Shown here: positions 8,001-14,728 of the stretch, piece after piece
How the letters are laid out: the number at the start of each line of letters is the position of its first letter
Position numbering within the stretch: position 1 is the stretch's first letter
Source of the DNA: Kiritimatiellia bacterium
GTDB lineage: Bacteria > Verrucomicrobiota > Kiritimatiellia > RFP12 > JAAYLN01
DNA length: 49,650 nt
Direction: 5' to 3'
Assembly (NCBI GenBank): GCA_017962605.1
Contig: JAGCUY010000129.1
Location: forward strand, 1-49,650
Notes under the pieces: model-generated
What the model was told of the DNA's origin: nothing
The model's input: only the letters and a program-made list of their open reading frames with translations
The model's database searches: none
Translations under genes and position numbers: made by a program

Positions 8001-9090
8001 GCACCTCGACGACACCGGGCACAACATCACCAACACGACGATGGCGCTCTCGTGCAACCTCCGCTTCTTCAAGTCCGGCGCGGGCAAGTTCACAGCCAGC
8101 GCCTCCGAGTCCTACACCGGCGGCATCGCCGTGGAGGAGGGGACGTTCGTCATGGCGCGGAACATTTCCGGCCCCATCCGCGTGGGACCGGGTGCGACGC
8201 TTGACCAATATGGCTTCAGCCTCTCCGCCAACCCTGTCACGCTCGCCGGCGGGACCATCACCAGTACGAAGCAGAGTGCGGGGGCAACGCTCCCATCCGC
8301 CATGGCGCTTACGTCTGACTCGTCCATTGTCCACGACAACAATGGCTCCAACCATGACTTCGGCGTTCCGGCGAACGCCATTTGGAACCTCGGCGGCCAG
8401 ACGCTGACCGTTTTCGTCGAGGGCAACGACGGCGATTTCAACATGGAAGGAGGTTCGACAATCACCAACGGCACGCTCCGGTTCTCGGTCGAGACCACCA
8501 CTTACAATCCGCAGGGCAAGGCCTGGGTGGGAATCGTCAACCTGAACGGCAGGGACGGCCTCAACCTTGACCTTGGGGCTTCCTACCTTCGTCTTAAATA
8601 TGGGAGTGGTTTCAGCACGGTCAACTCCACCGTCCACGACTTCACCTGCGACCCCTTGCCGGATTCTAACGTTTACAGCGCACATCTTCTTGAGGTTTAC
8701 GGCACCTACACGCCTCCTTCGACATCAATGGGCTTCAACACCAAGCTCATGGACGGCGCAACGCTGAACCTCGCGTCTGCAAGCGTCCCGTGGGACTGCG
8801 CCTACGCCAACGTCGGCGGTTACTCTAGCGGCAGCGACAAGGGCTGTGCCCTCTCCTTCGCCGATGGCGCGGTAATCACGGTCAACCTCGCCGGACGGAC
8901 AGATATCGAAACCATTGCCAACAATCGAGGTCTTGTCGCCACGTGGGCCACGACTGCCATCCCTGCCGCATCCACAACTTTTGTCCTAGACGAAGCCACG
9001 GCATCCAGCTCCAAGGGCTACTATCTGCGCAAGACGGACGACGGGCTTCAACTTCGCAAGAAGGACGCTTTTACAATTGTCATTCGATAG
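5098..9090 (+). CDS. ECF sigma factor with TM anchor, reading in frame into secreted pseudo-phosphatase/LamG/beta-strand protein
   Basis: One open frame of 1330 residues holds what look like two proteins. Residues about 1-172 are an ECF sigma factor: region 2 (AEELVNRTF, FGWMSKILVN) and region 4 (LPKEDKDVLLLHYF, GTIKSRLHHARKAL). Residues about 180-202 are one transmembrane helix, followed by a Ser/Thr-rich repeat linker. At Met286 a new signal peptide begins, with its own Shine-Dalgarno (see 5942). Then come an alkaline-phosphatase-superfamily domain (about 320-600), a LamG-like domain (about 605-855, ending GDVDDFGLWTRALTHDEI) and autotransporter-type beta-strand repeats (SGAGKFTASASESYTGGIAVEEGTF split across 8070-8150). 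The phosphatase domain lacks key residues: Ala372 replaces the nucleophile, Lys478 a metal His, and Gly525-Tyr526 the Asp-His pair. I infer that most secreted product arises from Met286, though a true fusion is possible. Confidence 0.7.
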   Translation: MDIVEEIRNDPEKGARSLEAEYRAGLLTLARRLCRNDCDAEELVNRTFAEVIANIDSYAEQSAFFGWMSKILVNLNAKDIRRKSNERVVYPGELPELVDENAEEQIFHDVDASLLRDAIDKLPKEDKDVLLLHYFLDMPVARMAKILLVPCGTIKSRLHHARKALAAKLGVAARKPGGKAVILALLLCGLTALGAAAWNLAVSGESQNPAYVGESRVASRVSSPASAEASQQATSDSRQAETSNLSTFQPFNFPISSNLPQSPSGVAGSPQRGAEGGSDFTQGETMNLSITARTTAALATALAVQAASPFAASATSPRPMALMIMIDGLRADAVETAYMPNIARLRNGEWQTGYGAAWSLDAQIVSGTAPAAGPNYVSIATGVGPAKHGVTSNANMASGDYATYPTWLARVVGADPSRSALFLSTWANNASIGPTNTVTTTVNANDAENAANLATMLASASAPDATMYFIEAPDIAAKSSGYYPMGDSFRAALLAADGYIGGCLDAIANRPTFADEDWLILLTSGYGGYAKTHTDIVNGRHAHTVPLIIAGRNVTSGRIPGQPYNMDVAASALAHFGVTASGLDAVARDNTAAAEPSRTLSDGLAAYLPFDSSATANAASGSSVAPTSNGAVALAANGMFGNCLDFPANTGANNYVKLNGSDSGSITYENGNTCFAATIWVKMAPPAYDPPIFANKNWSGNAKGFLLFAGSSSQVKYTSINGVNPCLGGFLNAGNGSTRIDMGCMDFEGTNDWTFYAVTRDAGGVITLYQGRNDGTLDWVSGMLSGSTMVSGQPFYIGNDATGNYYNGQQARAFVGDVDDFGLWTRALTHDEIRRIFSAGRAGVALGSLASVPAGPATATWTGTVSSDPTVAGNWSGNAVPSFDTAVTVPSTAANPIAMGAALPCKSIFFDNATLCADIGEPGLDAAKIVPGSSIDLDGHVLRLRAGSAYLPLTVTDTSADIANPGELHLDDTGHNITNTTMALSCNLRFFKSGAGKFTASASESYTGGIAVEEGTFVMARNISGPIRVGPGATLDQYGFSLSANPVTLAGGTITSTKQSAGATLPSAMALTSDSSIVHDNNGSNHDFGVPANAIWNLGGQTLTVFVEGNDGDFNMEGGSTITNGTLRFSVETTTYNPQGKAWVGIVNLNGRDGLNLDLGASYLRLKYGSGFSTVNSTVHDFTCDPLPDSNVYSAHLLEVYGTYTPPSTSMGFNTKLMDGATLNLASASVPWDCAYANVGGYSSGSDKGCALSFADGAVITVNLAGRTDIETIANNRGLVATWATTAIPAASTTFVLDEATASSSKGYYLRKTDDGLQLRKKDAFTIVIR
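5742..5816 (+). repeat. Imperfect inverted repeat in sigma/secreted-protein linker
   Basis: Arms 5742-5765 and 5793-5816 are complementary at 20 of 24 positions (GTCGCGTGTCG/CGACAAGCGAC family). The element lies just after the transmembrane segment of the sigma factor and is translated as Ser/Arg/Ala-rich linker. Confidence 0.65.
5816..5890 (+). repeat. 75-bp linker repeat, copy A
   Basis: This segment is 73/75 identical to 15414-15488 in the second sigma/secreted ORF. It contains three CAACCTTT octamers and encodes ETSNLSTFQPFNF then SSNLPQSPS in both. The flanking coding sequences are far more diverged, so the segment behaves as a mobile or homogenised repeat. Confidence 0.85.
5942..5955 (+). 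promoter_or_regulatory. Internal Shine-Dalgarno and start codon of secreted protein
   Basis: AAGGAG (5942-5947), a 5-nt spacer and ATG at 5953, in frame with the sigma ORF. The start is followed by a typical signal peptide (MNLSITARTTAALATALAVQ, then ending ASPFAA). Translation from here gives a 1045-residue secreted protein ending at 9090. The second locus has the same arrangement and spacing. Confidence 0.75.
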
Positions 9091-9092
9091 AT

Positions 9093-9956
9093 ATGGGAAC
9101 ATGCGCAGAACTTTGTGTCATTTGCGTCCTTTGTGGCTTTTCCGCCATTGCCCTTTCCGGGCAAATGGAGCCTGACTACGACACCCTAATCGCGCACAAG
9201 GGCGAATGCATCGACGCCCCGGAAAACACACTCCCCGCCTTCAACATGGCGGTGGAGCGGGGCTTCGGGTTTGAGTGCGACATCTACTACTCAAAGGACG
9301 GGCGTGTCTTCACGTCGCACGATCACGACATGGCGCGCCTGACAGACGGCGCGAACACGAACAAGTTCGCCGATGTGGAATGGGAGGAAATATCGCGGCT
9401 GAACGTTGGTGGCCACGGCCAATGGAAGGGGTCGCGATTTGACGGCACCCGCCCCGCGCTTCTCGAAGAGGTGCTGGCGCTTGCCCGCGACAATCGCATG
9501 ATCTACATCGACGTGAAAACCGGCCCGGAAATCGTGCCGCATATCAAGGCCGTCTTCGCCGCCCAGGAGAAGGCAACGCCGAAGAACGCTCTTTTCATTT
9601 CGTTTGAAAAGGAGACATGCAAGGCCATCAAGGAGCAGATGGGGGACTACCGTGTCCTCTGGATTTCCAACAGCAAGCACTGGGAGACCCCAAACTTCCC
9701 GCCCGTCATGGCGGCGGAGGTCATCGCCGTCCTGCGCGAAACGGGCGCCGACGGCGTGGACTTCCACTACTTGCCCGATGTCGTCACTGCGGAAATGGTC
9801 TCCTCCGTGTGCGATGCCGGATATGAATTCCATGTCTGGACGATAGACAACCTCGCCGACGCCAAGGAGGCCTTCCGGCGCGGAGTCCAGTCCGTCACGA
9901 CCAACTACGCAGAAAAGATGCTAAAGGCCTACAAGGCCAGCAAGGAGAAACAATGA
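9093..9956 (+). CDS. Glycerophosphodiester phosphodiesterase family protein
   Basis: This GDPD-family protein of 287 residues would hydrolyse glycerophosphodiesters to an alcohol and glycerol 3-phosphate. Family signatures seen are HKGECIDAPENT (HxG...PENT), ECDIYYSKDG, TSHDHD, IDVKTG and a C-terminal FHVWTIDN. The chosen ATG lies 2 nt after the previous stop; the other plausible start is ATG 9165. With the first start, residues 6-20 (ELCVICVLCGFSAIA) form a hydrophobic, Cys-rich stretch but without the positive charge of a normal signal peptide, and the DNA there resembles a repeat (CTTTGTG motifs). Export is therefore uncertain. Next to two phosphatase-like genes it could take part in phosphodiester release from teichoic-acid-like or phospholipid material, which is inference. 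Its stop overlaps the next gene (ATGA). Confidence 0.8.
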   Translation: MGTCAELCVICVLCGFSAIALSGQMEPDYDTLIAHKGECIDAPENTLPAFNMAVERGFGFECDIYYSKDGRVFTSHDHDMARLTDGANTNKFADVEWEEISRLNVGGHGQWKGSRFDGTRPALLEEVLALARDNRMIYIDVKTGPEIVPHIKAVFAAQEKATPKNALFISFEKETCKAIKEQMGDYRVLWISNSKHWETPNFPPVMAAEVIAVLRETGADGVDFHYLPDVVTAEMVSSVCDAGYEFHVWTIDNLADAKEAFRRGVQSVTTNYAEKMLKAYKASKEKQ

Positions 9957-11617
9957 ACAAAACGGCAACCGCAATCGCTATCGCCCTCGCCTGCGCATTC
10001 GCCGCGCAGGCGGAGAACCCCACCACCGCCCGCGCGCCGAAGGCGCTCGTCATCATGCTTGACGGCCAGCGGGGCGACACCCTCGACAACGGCCTGGCCC
10101 CGAACCTGCGGCGCCTCGCCGACGGCCAGTGGCAACCCGGCTACAATTGCGCTTGGTCGCTCTGGGCGGGCACCATCCGCGACGGGACGACCGAAAGCTC
10201 ACCGAACCACGTCGCGATCGCGACGGGCATGACCGTCGCGAAGTCCGGCATAGACTGGAACCCCGACCTGATTGCCCACCCCACCGACGAGGCCAATCTG
10301 CCGACGTGGCTGACGCGCCTTGTCAGGAAACGCGCCGGGACGAAGGCCCTCTTCATCACCGCCTGGAAGACCGACCTCCACATCAGCCCCTCCTACGACG
10401 TCAAGATCATTATGGACCGCGAGGAGGAGTGCCCGAAGGACCTCGTGAAGATTCTCTCGGAACCAGGCGCCCCCGACGCCATAATGTGGTATTGCGGCAT
10501 CCCTGACGAAGCAGGCCACGCCCACGGCTACTACCCTTATTCTCCAGAATACCGAGAAACAGTGCGCGAAGCCGACGGCTGGGTCGGCGAAGTGCTGTCA
10601 GCCATCGCCGCGCGCCCGACCTTCGGCCAGGAAGACTGGCTCATCGCCGTCACGGCGGACCACGGCGGCTGGGAGCGGAGCCACGGCCAGAGCAGCACTG
10701 CGTGCTACACGATTCCGCTACTCTTTGCCGGACGCCATGTCGCGCAGGGCCGGATGCCGGGCGTCCCGCGCAACTACGACATAGCGCCAACCGTGCTGAC
10801 GCATTTCGGCGTGGACATTTCAGGCATCGATTTCGACGGCCGCGTTCGCGGCAACGACGCGCCCGTCACGTGGCCGAGCCGCCCGCTTTCCGACGGCCTC
10901 GCCGTTTCTTTGGCCTTCAACGGCGACGCTGCCAACAAGGGCGCTTCCGACGTGACGGCGGAACTGCGCGGCGCGGCGGTGCTGATCCCAGACGGCGTCT
11001 CCGGCGGCGCTTTGCGCGTCTCGCCCTCTGCGGACGCGGCGGGAAGCGCCTTTTTGAAAGGTTCGGAAAATCTGAAGTTCGACAACGGGAACGAGTTCAC
11101 CTTCGCCGCCTGGGTGCGCGTCCCCGGCCCGCAGATTGGCAACCCTGTCGTCTTCGCGAACAAGGACTGGCGCGATGGCACCAACCCGGGCGTCGCCTTC
11201 GCCGCCTCGCAGGGCGTTGACATGTCGCGGGTCTATCCGGGCCACTACGACTACAAGACGCGCGGGAATCACCGCGACTTCATGTTCAACTGCGGACGCG
11301 AGGGCGGGAAGCGCGAGGATCTCGGCGTTTACAAGCCCGTCCACGGGCAGTGGGCCTTCTACGCGGCGACGCGCGGTCCCGACGGCGTGGCGCGTTTCTA
11401 CCAGGGAACCCCTGACGGCACCCTCTACTGCGTCGCCGACGACCTTTCCGACATCGTCTTACAGACGGGGCTGCCCTTCTCCATCGGCCAGGACGGAACC
11501 GGGGCCTTCCCCGACGCCTTTGTCGGCGACATCGACGAGTTCGCCATCTGGACGCGCACCCTCTCACATGAGGATGTCCGCCGCTTCTTTGAGGATGGCC
11601 TTCGGCCGGCGCGATGA
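9953..11617 (+). CDS. Secreted alkaline-phosphatase-superfamily enzyme with LamG-like domain
   Basis: This 554-residue protein has signal peptide MNKTATAIAIALACAFAAQA, a type I phosphodiesterase/nucleotide pyrophosphatase-like domain (about 28-320) and a C-terminal LamG-like beta-sandwich (about 330-550, ending VGDIDEFAIWTRTLSHEDV). Metal and catalytic positions of the superfamily are intact: Asp37, Ser82 in SSPNH as likely nucleophile, Asp185 and His189 in PDEAGH, Asp236-His237 in TADHGG, and His244. It aligns along its whole length with the secreted half of the ORF at 5098, which has lost four of these residues, so the pair is one active and one inactive paralogue. The start overlaps the GDPD stop, and CAAGGAGAAA just upstream gives a good ribosome binding site. 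It hydrolyses an unknown phosphoester outside the cytoplasm. Confidence 0.8.
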   Translation: MNKTATAIAIALACAFAAQAENPTTARAPKALVIMLDGQRGDTLDNGLAPNLRRLADGQWQPGYNCAWSLWAGTIRDGTTESSPNHVAIATGMTVAKSGIDWNPDLIAHPTDEANLPTWLTRLVRKRAGTKALFITAWKTDLHISPSYDVKIIMDREEECPKDLVKILSEPGAPDAIMWYCGIPDEAGHAHGYYPYSPEYRETVREADGWVGEVLSAIAARPTFGQEDWLIAVTADHGGWERSHGQSSTACYTIPLLFAGRHVAQGRMPGVPRNYDIAPTVLTHFGVDISGIDFDGRVRGNDAPVTWPSRPLSDGLAVSLAFNGDAANKGASDVTAELRGAAVLIPDGVSGGALRVSPSADAAGSAFLKGSENLKFDNGNEFTFAAWVRVPGPQIGNPVVFANKDWRDGTNPGVAFAASQGVDMSRVYPGHYDYKTRGNHRDFMFNCGREGGKREDLGVYKPVHGQWAFYAATRGPDGVARFYQGTPDGTLYCVADDLSDIVLQTGLPFSIGQDGTGAFPDAFVGDIDEFAIWTRTLSHEDVRRFFEDGLRPAR

Positions 11618-14616
11618 GGGCCGCTCCGCTTCTAGCCGCCTGCTTGCTCACCGCCTGCTTGCTCACCGCCTGTGCGCCGGCCACCCGTGCGCCGGCCGCC
11701 TGTGCGCTCGCCGTGCAAACGGCGAGTTCTGCCGCCGCGCTGGACGCGACCCTTTCCGCCGGTGGCGTGGTTCACCTTGACGTCGGCGGCCGCGAATACC
11801 GCCTGGAACCCTTGGCGCTTCTGGAGGACTGGACGGCGGCTAATCCGCTGGGCGGCCATGAGGTTGCGCCAACCGGAACAGTTGAAATGGTAATGACCTC
11901 CGGCGGCCGCCCCATTCTGGACGTTGCCGTCACGCTTCATCAGTTAGCAGAAGGCAAAGTGAAACTCGGCTGTCGTTTCACGCCCCGCGAGGACTTCGCG
12001 ACGCAGGCGCTCGGCTGGTTGCTGAAGCTCGACGCCGCCGAAGCAGAGGGCCGCGAGTGGCGTATCGGCGAAACGCGCGGCTTTTTCGCCCACGCCGCCG
12101 CCGATGGCGTCCACCTCGCGGAGGGGTGCGCTGCCTCGTTTGCCTTCGACCTTGGCGCCTCCGGCGAAACGCTGCGACTGGAATCGTGGGGCGTCGGACA
12201 AGAACAGCAAGCGGACAACAGCGGGGGGGCCATCGACTGCCTCGTGCAGGACAATCAAAACTGGAGCGATGAATACCATGTCCGCCTCGGCGCGCTGAGC
12301 GCGCGTCGCCTCGCGAAAGGCGAGACCGTTGCGTTTTCGCTCATACTTTCGCTCGCCTCGGGCGAACCGCTCGCCGCACGGAACGCGGAGCCGTTCGTGA
12401 TCGAAGCCGGCGAGGACTGGATCCCGCTCGACAACCGCCGCGACATCGTGGCCGGCTCGGCCCTCGACTTCTCCGCCATTGTTCCGCACCATAGTCCAGC
12501 GGGAAAGTTCGGCTGGCTGCGGAACGTTGGAGGGCATTTCGAGTTCGAGAGTCTTCCCGGCAAGCAGCAGCGCTTCTACGGCGTGAACCTCTGCCTCACG
12601 GCCAACTACCCCGACCACGCCACAGCCGATGCCCTTGTCACGCGCCTTCGCCGTCTCGGCTACAACGCCGTCCGCATCCACCATCACGATGGCATCTGGA
12701 AAGATGCCATCGTGGGTCGAAAAGTTGAAAAGTTGAAAAGTCGAAAAGTCCCGCAGCAATCGTCTTCAGACCTTCAACCTTCAACCTTTCAACCTTTCAA
12801 CTCGTCGATGTCGTCGCCGCAAATCGGCGACGACATCGACCGCCTCGACTACCTTCTCGCCAAGTGTTTCGAGAACGGCATCTACGCCACGACCGACCTC
12901 TACGTCTCGCGCCCCGTCGCGTGGCGCGACATCGGCGTCGAACAGGACGGCGACGTTGACATACACGTCTTCAAGATGCTGTGCGCCATTTACGAGCCGG
13001 CTTTTGAGAACTGGGCGAAGTTCGCCGATGACTTTCTGCTCCACGAAAACCCCTACACAGGCCGCCGCTACATCGACGAGCCGGCGATGCCGCTTATCTC
13101 GCTCGTGAACGAAGGCGGGTTCTTCGTAGGCTGGAACAGCGGCGGGCGCGACGACCCTCGCGTTGCCGCCGCCTGGCGCGAGTGGATGTCCGCCCGCCGC
13201 GTCGCCAACCCGTCATTCGCGCAAGACCTCACAACCAACCAGACGCCCCGCGCCTTCTGGTGGCTCGACGTCCACCCGGCAATTGCGCAGTGGACGGGTG
13301 AACTCGAGGCGAAGATGGTCGCGCGCATGAAGACGCGTCTTCGCTCGCTCGGATGCAAGGCGCTCCTCTCCAACGACAACTGCGGGCCGCACTACGCCGC
13401 GCTGCAGCGCGCAACGGCAGACCTCGACTATATCGACGACCATTTCTACATCGACCACCCGCGCTTTCCAGAAACGCCATGGAAGTTGCCATCGACCTGT
13501 CAGAACAACAACCCGCTCCTCGGCGACGGGCATCTTGCGCCCAGTGAACAGGCTTTCACGCGGATGATGGACAAGCCCTTCACCGTCAGCGAGTGGAACT
13601 TCGCCGCGCCCTCGCGCTTTCGTAGCATGGGCGGATTCCTTGCCGGCGCGATGGCCGCCCTGCAGGGCTGGGACGGTCTCTGGCGCTTTGACTACTCCTA
13701 CCTTGACTCGGAACTCGGCGACCGGGGGATGCGCGGCCCGCACTACTTCGACCTCGCCACCGACCCCATAGGCCAGGCGTCTGAGCGCGCCGCGATCTGC
13801 CTCTTCCGGCGCGGGGACCTTGCGCCGCTCACGAACGGCGTGGCGCTGTGGTGCACGCCAGAAAGCGCCTTTATGCCCGACAAGACTTTTTTCGGATACC
13901 CACCGTGGTGCGATGACGCCTGGACGATGCGCGTTGGCTCCTGCCTATCGCCGGATGGGGCAGGGGGGCTTGTGGTGTTGCGCCGCGAGGAGGCGGAGTC
14001 TGGTTTTGCCCCCGGCGTGTCGGCGCCGGGTCTTGTAAACTTGCGCAAAACGCAGATTTCTATTGATAGCGAGCGCGGGACGCTCGCGGTCGTCACGTCA
14101 CACACCTGCGGCGGCTTCACGCCATCGGGCCGCCTCGACGCCGGTCCGCTGAGCTTTGAAATTTTGAGCGCGGTAAGCCGAAGTTTCGATTCATCTAAAC
14201 CTGTCGCGGGGAGAGCCGTCCCCGCGACAGTCTGGATTTCCTCCCTTGACGGCGCCCCAATCGAGCGTTCCTCGCGCCTTCTTCTCACGCACCTAACAGA
14301 CGTGCAGGGAGAAGGGGCGAAGTTCGCCGACAACTCCATGACGAAACTCCTTGCGCTTGGCGGACGACCTCTCGTCCGTGTTGGTGCCGCCGATGTGGCG
14401 TTGCGCTTGGTTCCTCGCGCCGGAGGGGTGCGGGGAGAGGATTCCCCCTGTCCTTTCCCCGCAGAATGGCGGGTGTGGGCCCTCGACACAGCTGGCCGCC
14501 GCATTTGCGAAGTTCCGGCCACTTTCAGCGACGGGGCGCTCAGATTCCGTGTCAGCACCAATGGCCCCGAAGGCGGCCGCATCTACTACGAGATTTTCCC
14601 TGCGTCCGCACCATAG
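11614..14616 (+). CDS. Exported clan GH-A glycoside hydrolase-like protein
   Basis: This 1000-residue protein starts at an ATGA overlap with the previous gene. The N terminus carries three successive lipobox-like motifs ending at Cys10, Cys15 and Cys20 (LLAAC, LLTAC, LLTAC), produced by a 15-bp tandem duplication at 11641-11670; a lipoprotein is likely but which Cys is used is unclear. An N-terminal beta domain (about 50-290) precedes a barrel that starts near QRFYGVNLCLTANYP. Candidate catalytic residues are Glu500 in SLVNEG and Glu660 in TVSEWNF. A C-terminal beta region follows. It is paralogous to the gene at 17775. No specific GH family can be named by eye; GH5/GH39-like is closest. A repeat-derived insert (12685-12840) lengthens one barrel loop compared with the paralogue. 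Confidence 0.65.
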   Translation: MRAAPLLAACLLTACLLTACAPATRAPAACALAVQTASSAAALDATLSAGGVVHLDVGGREYRLEPLALLEDWTAANPLGGHEVAPTGTVEMVMTSGGRPILDVAVTLHQLAEGKVKLGCRFTPREDFATQALGWLLKLDAAEAEGREWRIGETRGFFAHAAADGVHLAEGCAASFAFDLGASGETLRLESWGVGQEQQADNSGGAIDCLVQDNQNWSDEYHVRLGALSARRLAKGETVAFSLILSLASGEPLAARNAEPFVIEAGEDWIPLDNRRDIVAGSALDFSAIVPHHSPAGKFGWLRNVGGHFEFESLPGKQQRFYGVNLCLTANYPDHATADALVTRLRRLGYNAVRIHHHDGIWKDAIVGRKVEKLKSRKVPQQSSSDLQPSTFQPFNSSMSSPQIGDDIDRLDYLLAKCFENGIYATTDLYVSRPVAWRDIGVEQDGDVDIHVFKMLCAIYEPAFENWAKFADDFLLHENPYTGRRYIDEPAMPLISLVNEGGFFVGWNSGGRDDPRVAAAWREWMSARRVANPSFAQDLTTNQTPRAFWWLDVHPAIAQWTGELEAKMVARMKTRLRSLGCKALLSNDNCGPHYAALQRATADLDYIDDHFYIDHPRFPETPWKLPSTCQNNNPLLGDGHLAPSEQAFTRMMDKPFTVSEWNFAAPSRFRSMGGFLAGAMAALQGWDGLWRFDYSYLDSELGDRGMRGPHYFDLATDPIGQASERAAICLFRRGDLAPLTNGVALWCTPESAFMPDKTFFGYPPWCDDAWTMRVGSCLSPDGAGGLVVLRREEAESGFAPGVSAPGLVNLRKTQISIDSERGTLAVVTSHTCGGFTPSGRLDAGPLSFEILSAVSRSFDSSKPVAGRAVPATVWISSLDGAPIERSSRLLLTHLTDVQGEGAKFADNSMTKLLALGGRPLVRVGAADVALRLVPRAGGVRGEDSPCPFPAEWRVWALDTAGRRICEVPATFSDGALRFRVSTNGPEGGRIYYEIFPASAP
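12203..12222 (+). repeat. Short copy of CAAGCGGACAAC element
   Basis: This segment matches the right arm of the inverted repeat at 15336-15399 (shared AAGCGGACAACAGC). Here it is a single arm, translated inside the N-terminal beta domain as EQQADNSGG. The second locus also encodes EQQADNS, the same peptide in the same frame. Confidence 0.65.
12685..12840 (+). repeat. Composite in-frame element with three hairpins
   Basis: Hairpin A has a perfect 13-bp stem (12685-12697/12702-12714) with loop GGAA. Hairpin B pairs GTTGAAAAG units (12723-12748) with CTTTCAAC units (12771-12801). Hairpin C has a perfect 16-bp stem (12804-12819/12825-12840) with loop CAAAT. All are translated in frame within the barrel. 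In the paralogue at 17775 the loop has no such structure and is shorter. Confidence 0.8.
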
Positions 14617-14698
14617 GCGCTCGGCCCCGCCGGCGCCCGTTTGCGCTACAATTTTAACACCAACTATCCTTTGCCTGTCCATCCGCTATTATTATTGT

Positions 14699-14720
14699 AG
14701 GGAGTTTTTAGATTCTCCCT
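14699..14720 (+). other. Hairpin just upstream of second sigma gene
   Basis: A 6-bp stem AGGGAG/CTCCCT encloses a T-rich 10-nt loop, ending 8 nt before the ATG at 14729. The only purine-rich stretch near this start is in the stem, so the hairpin could influence initiation. The rest of the 112-bp gap (14617-14728) holds an AT-rich TATTATTATTG run that may be a -10 region. Confidence 0.4.
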
Positions 14721-14728
14721 CATAAACG

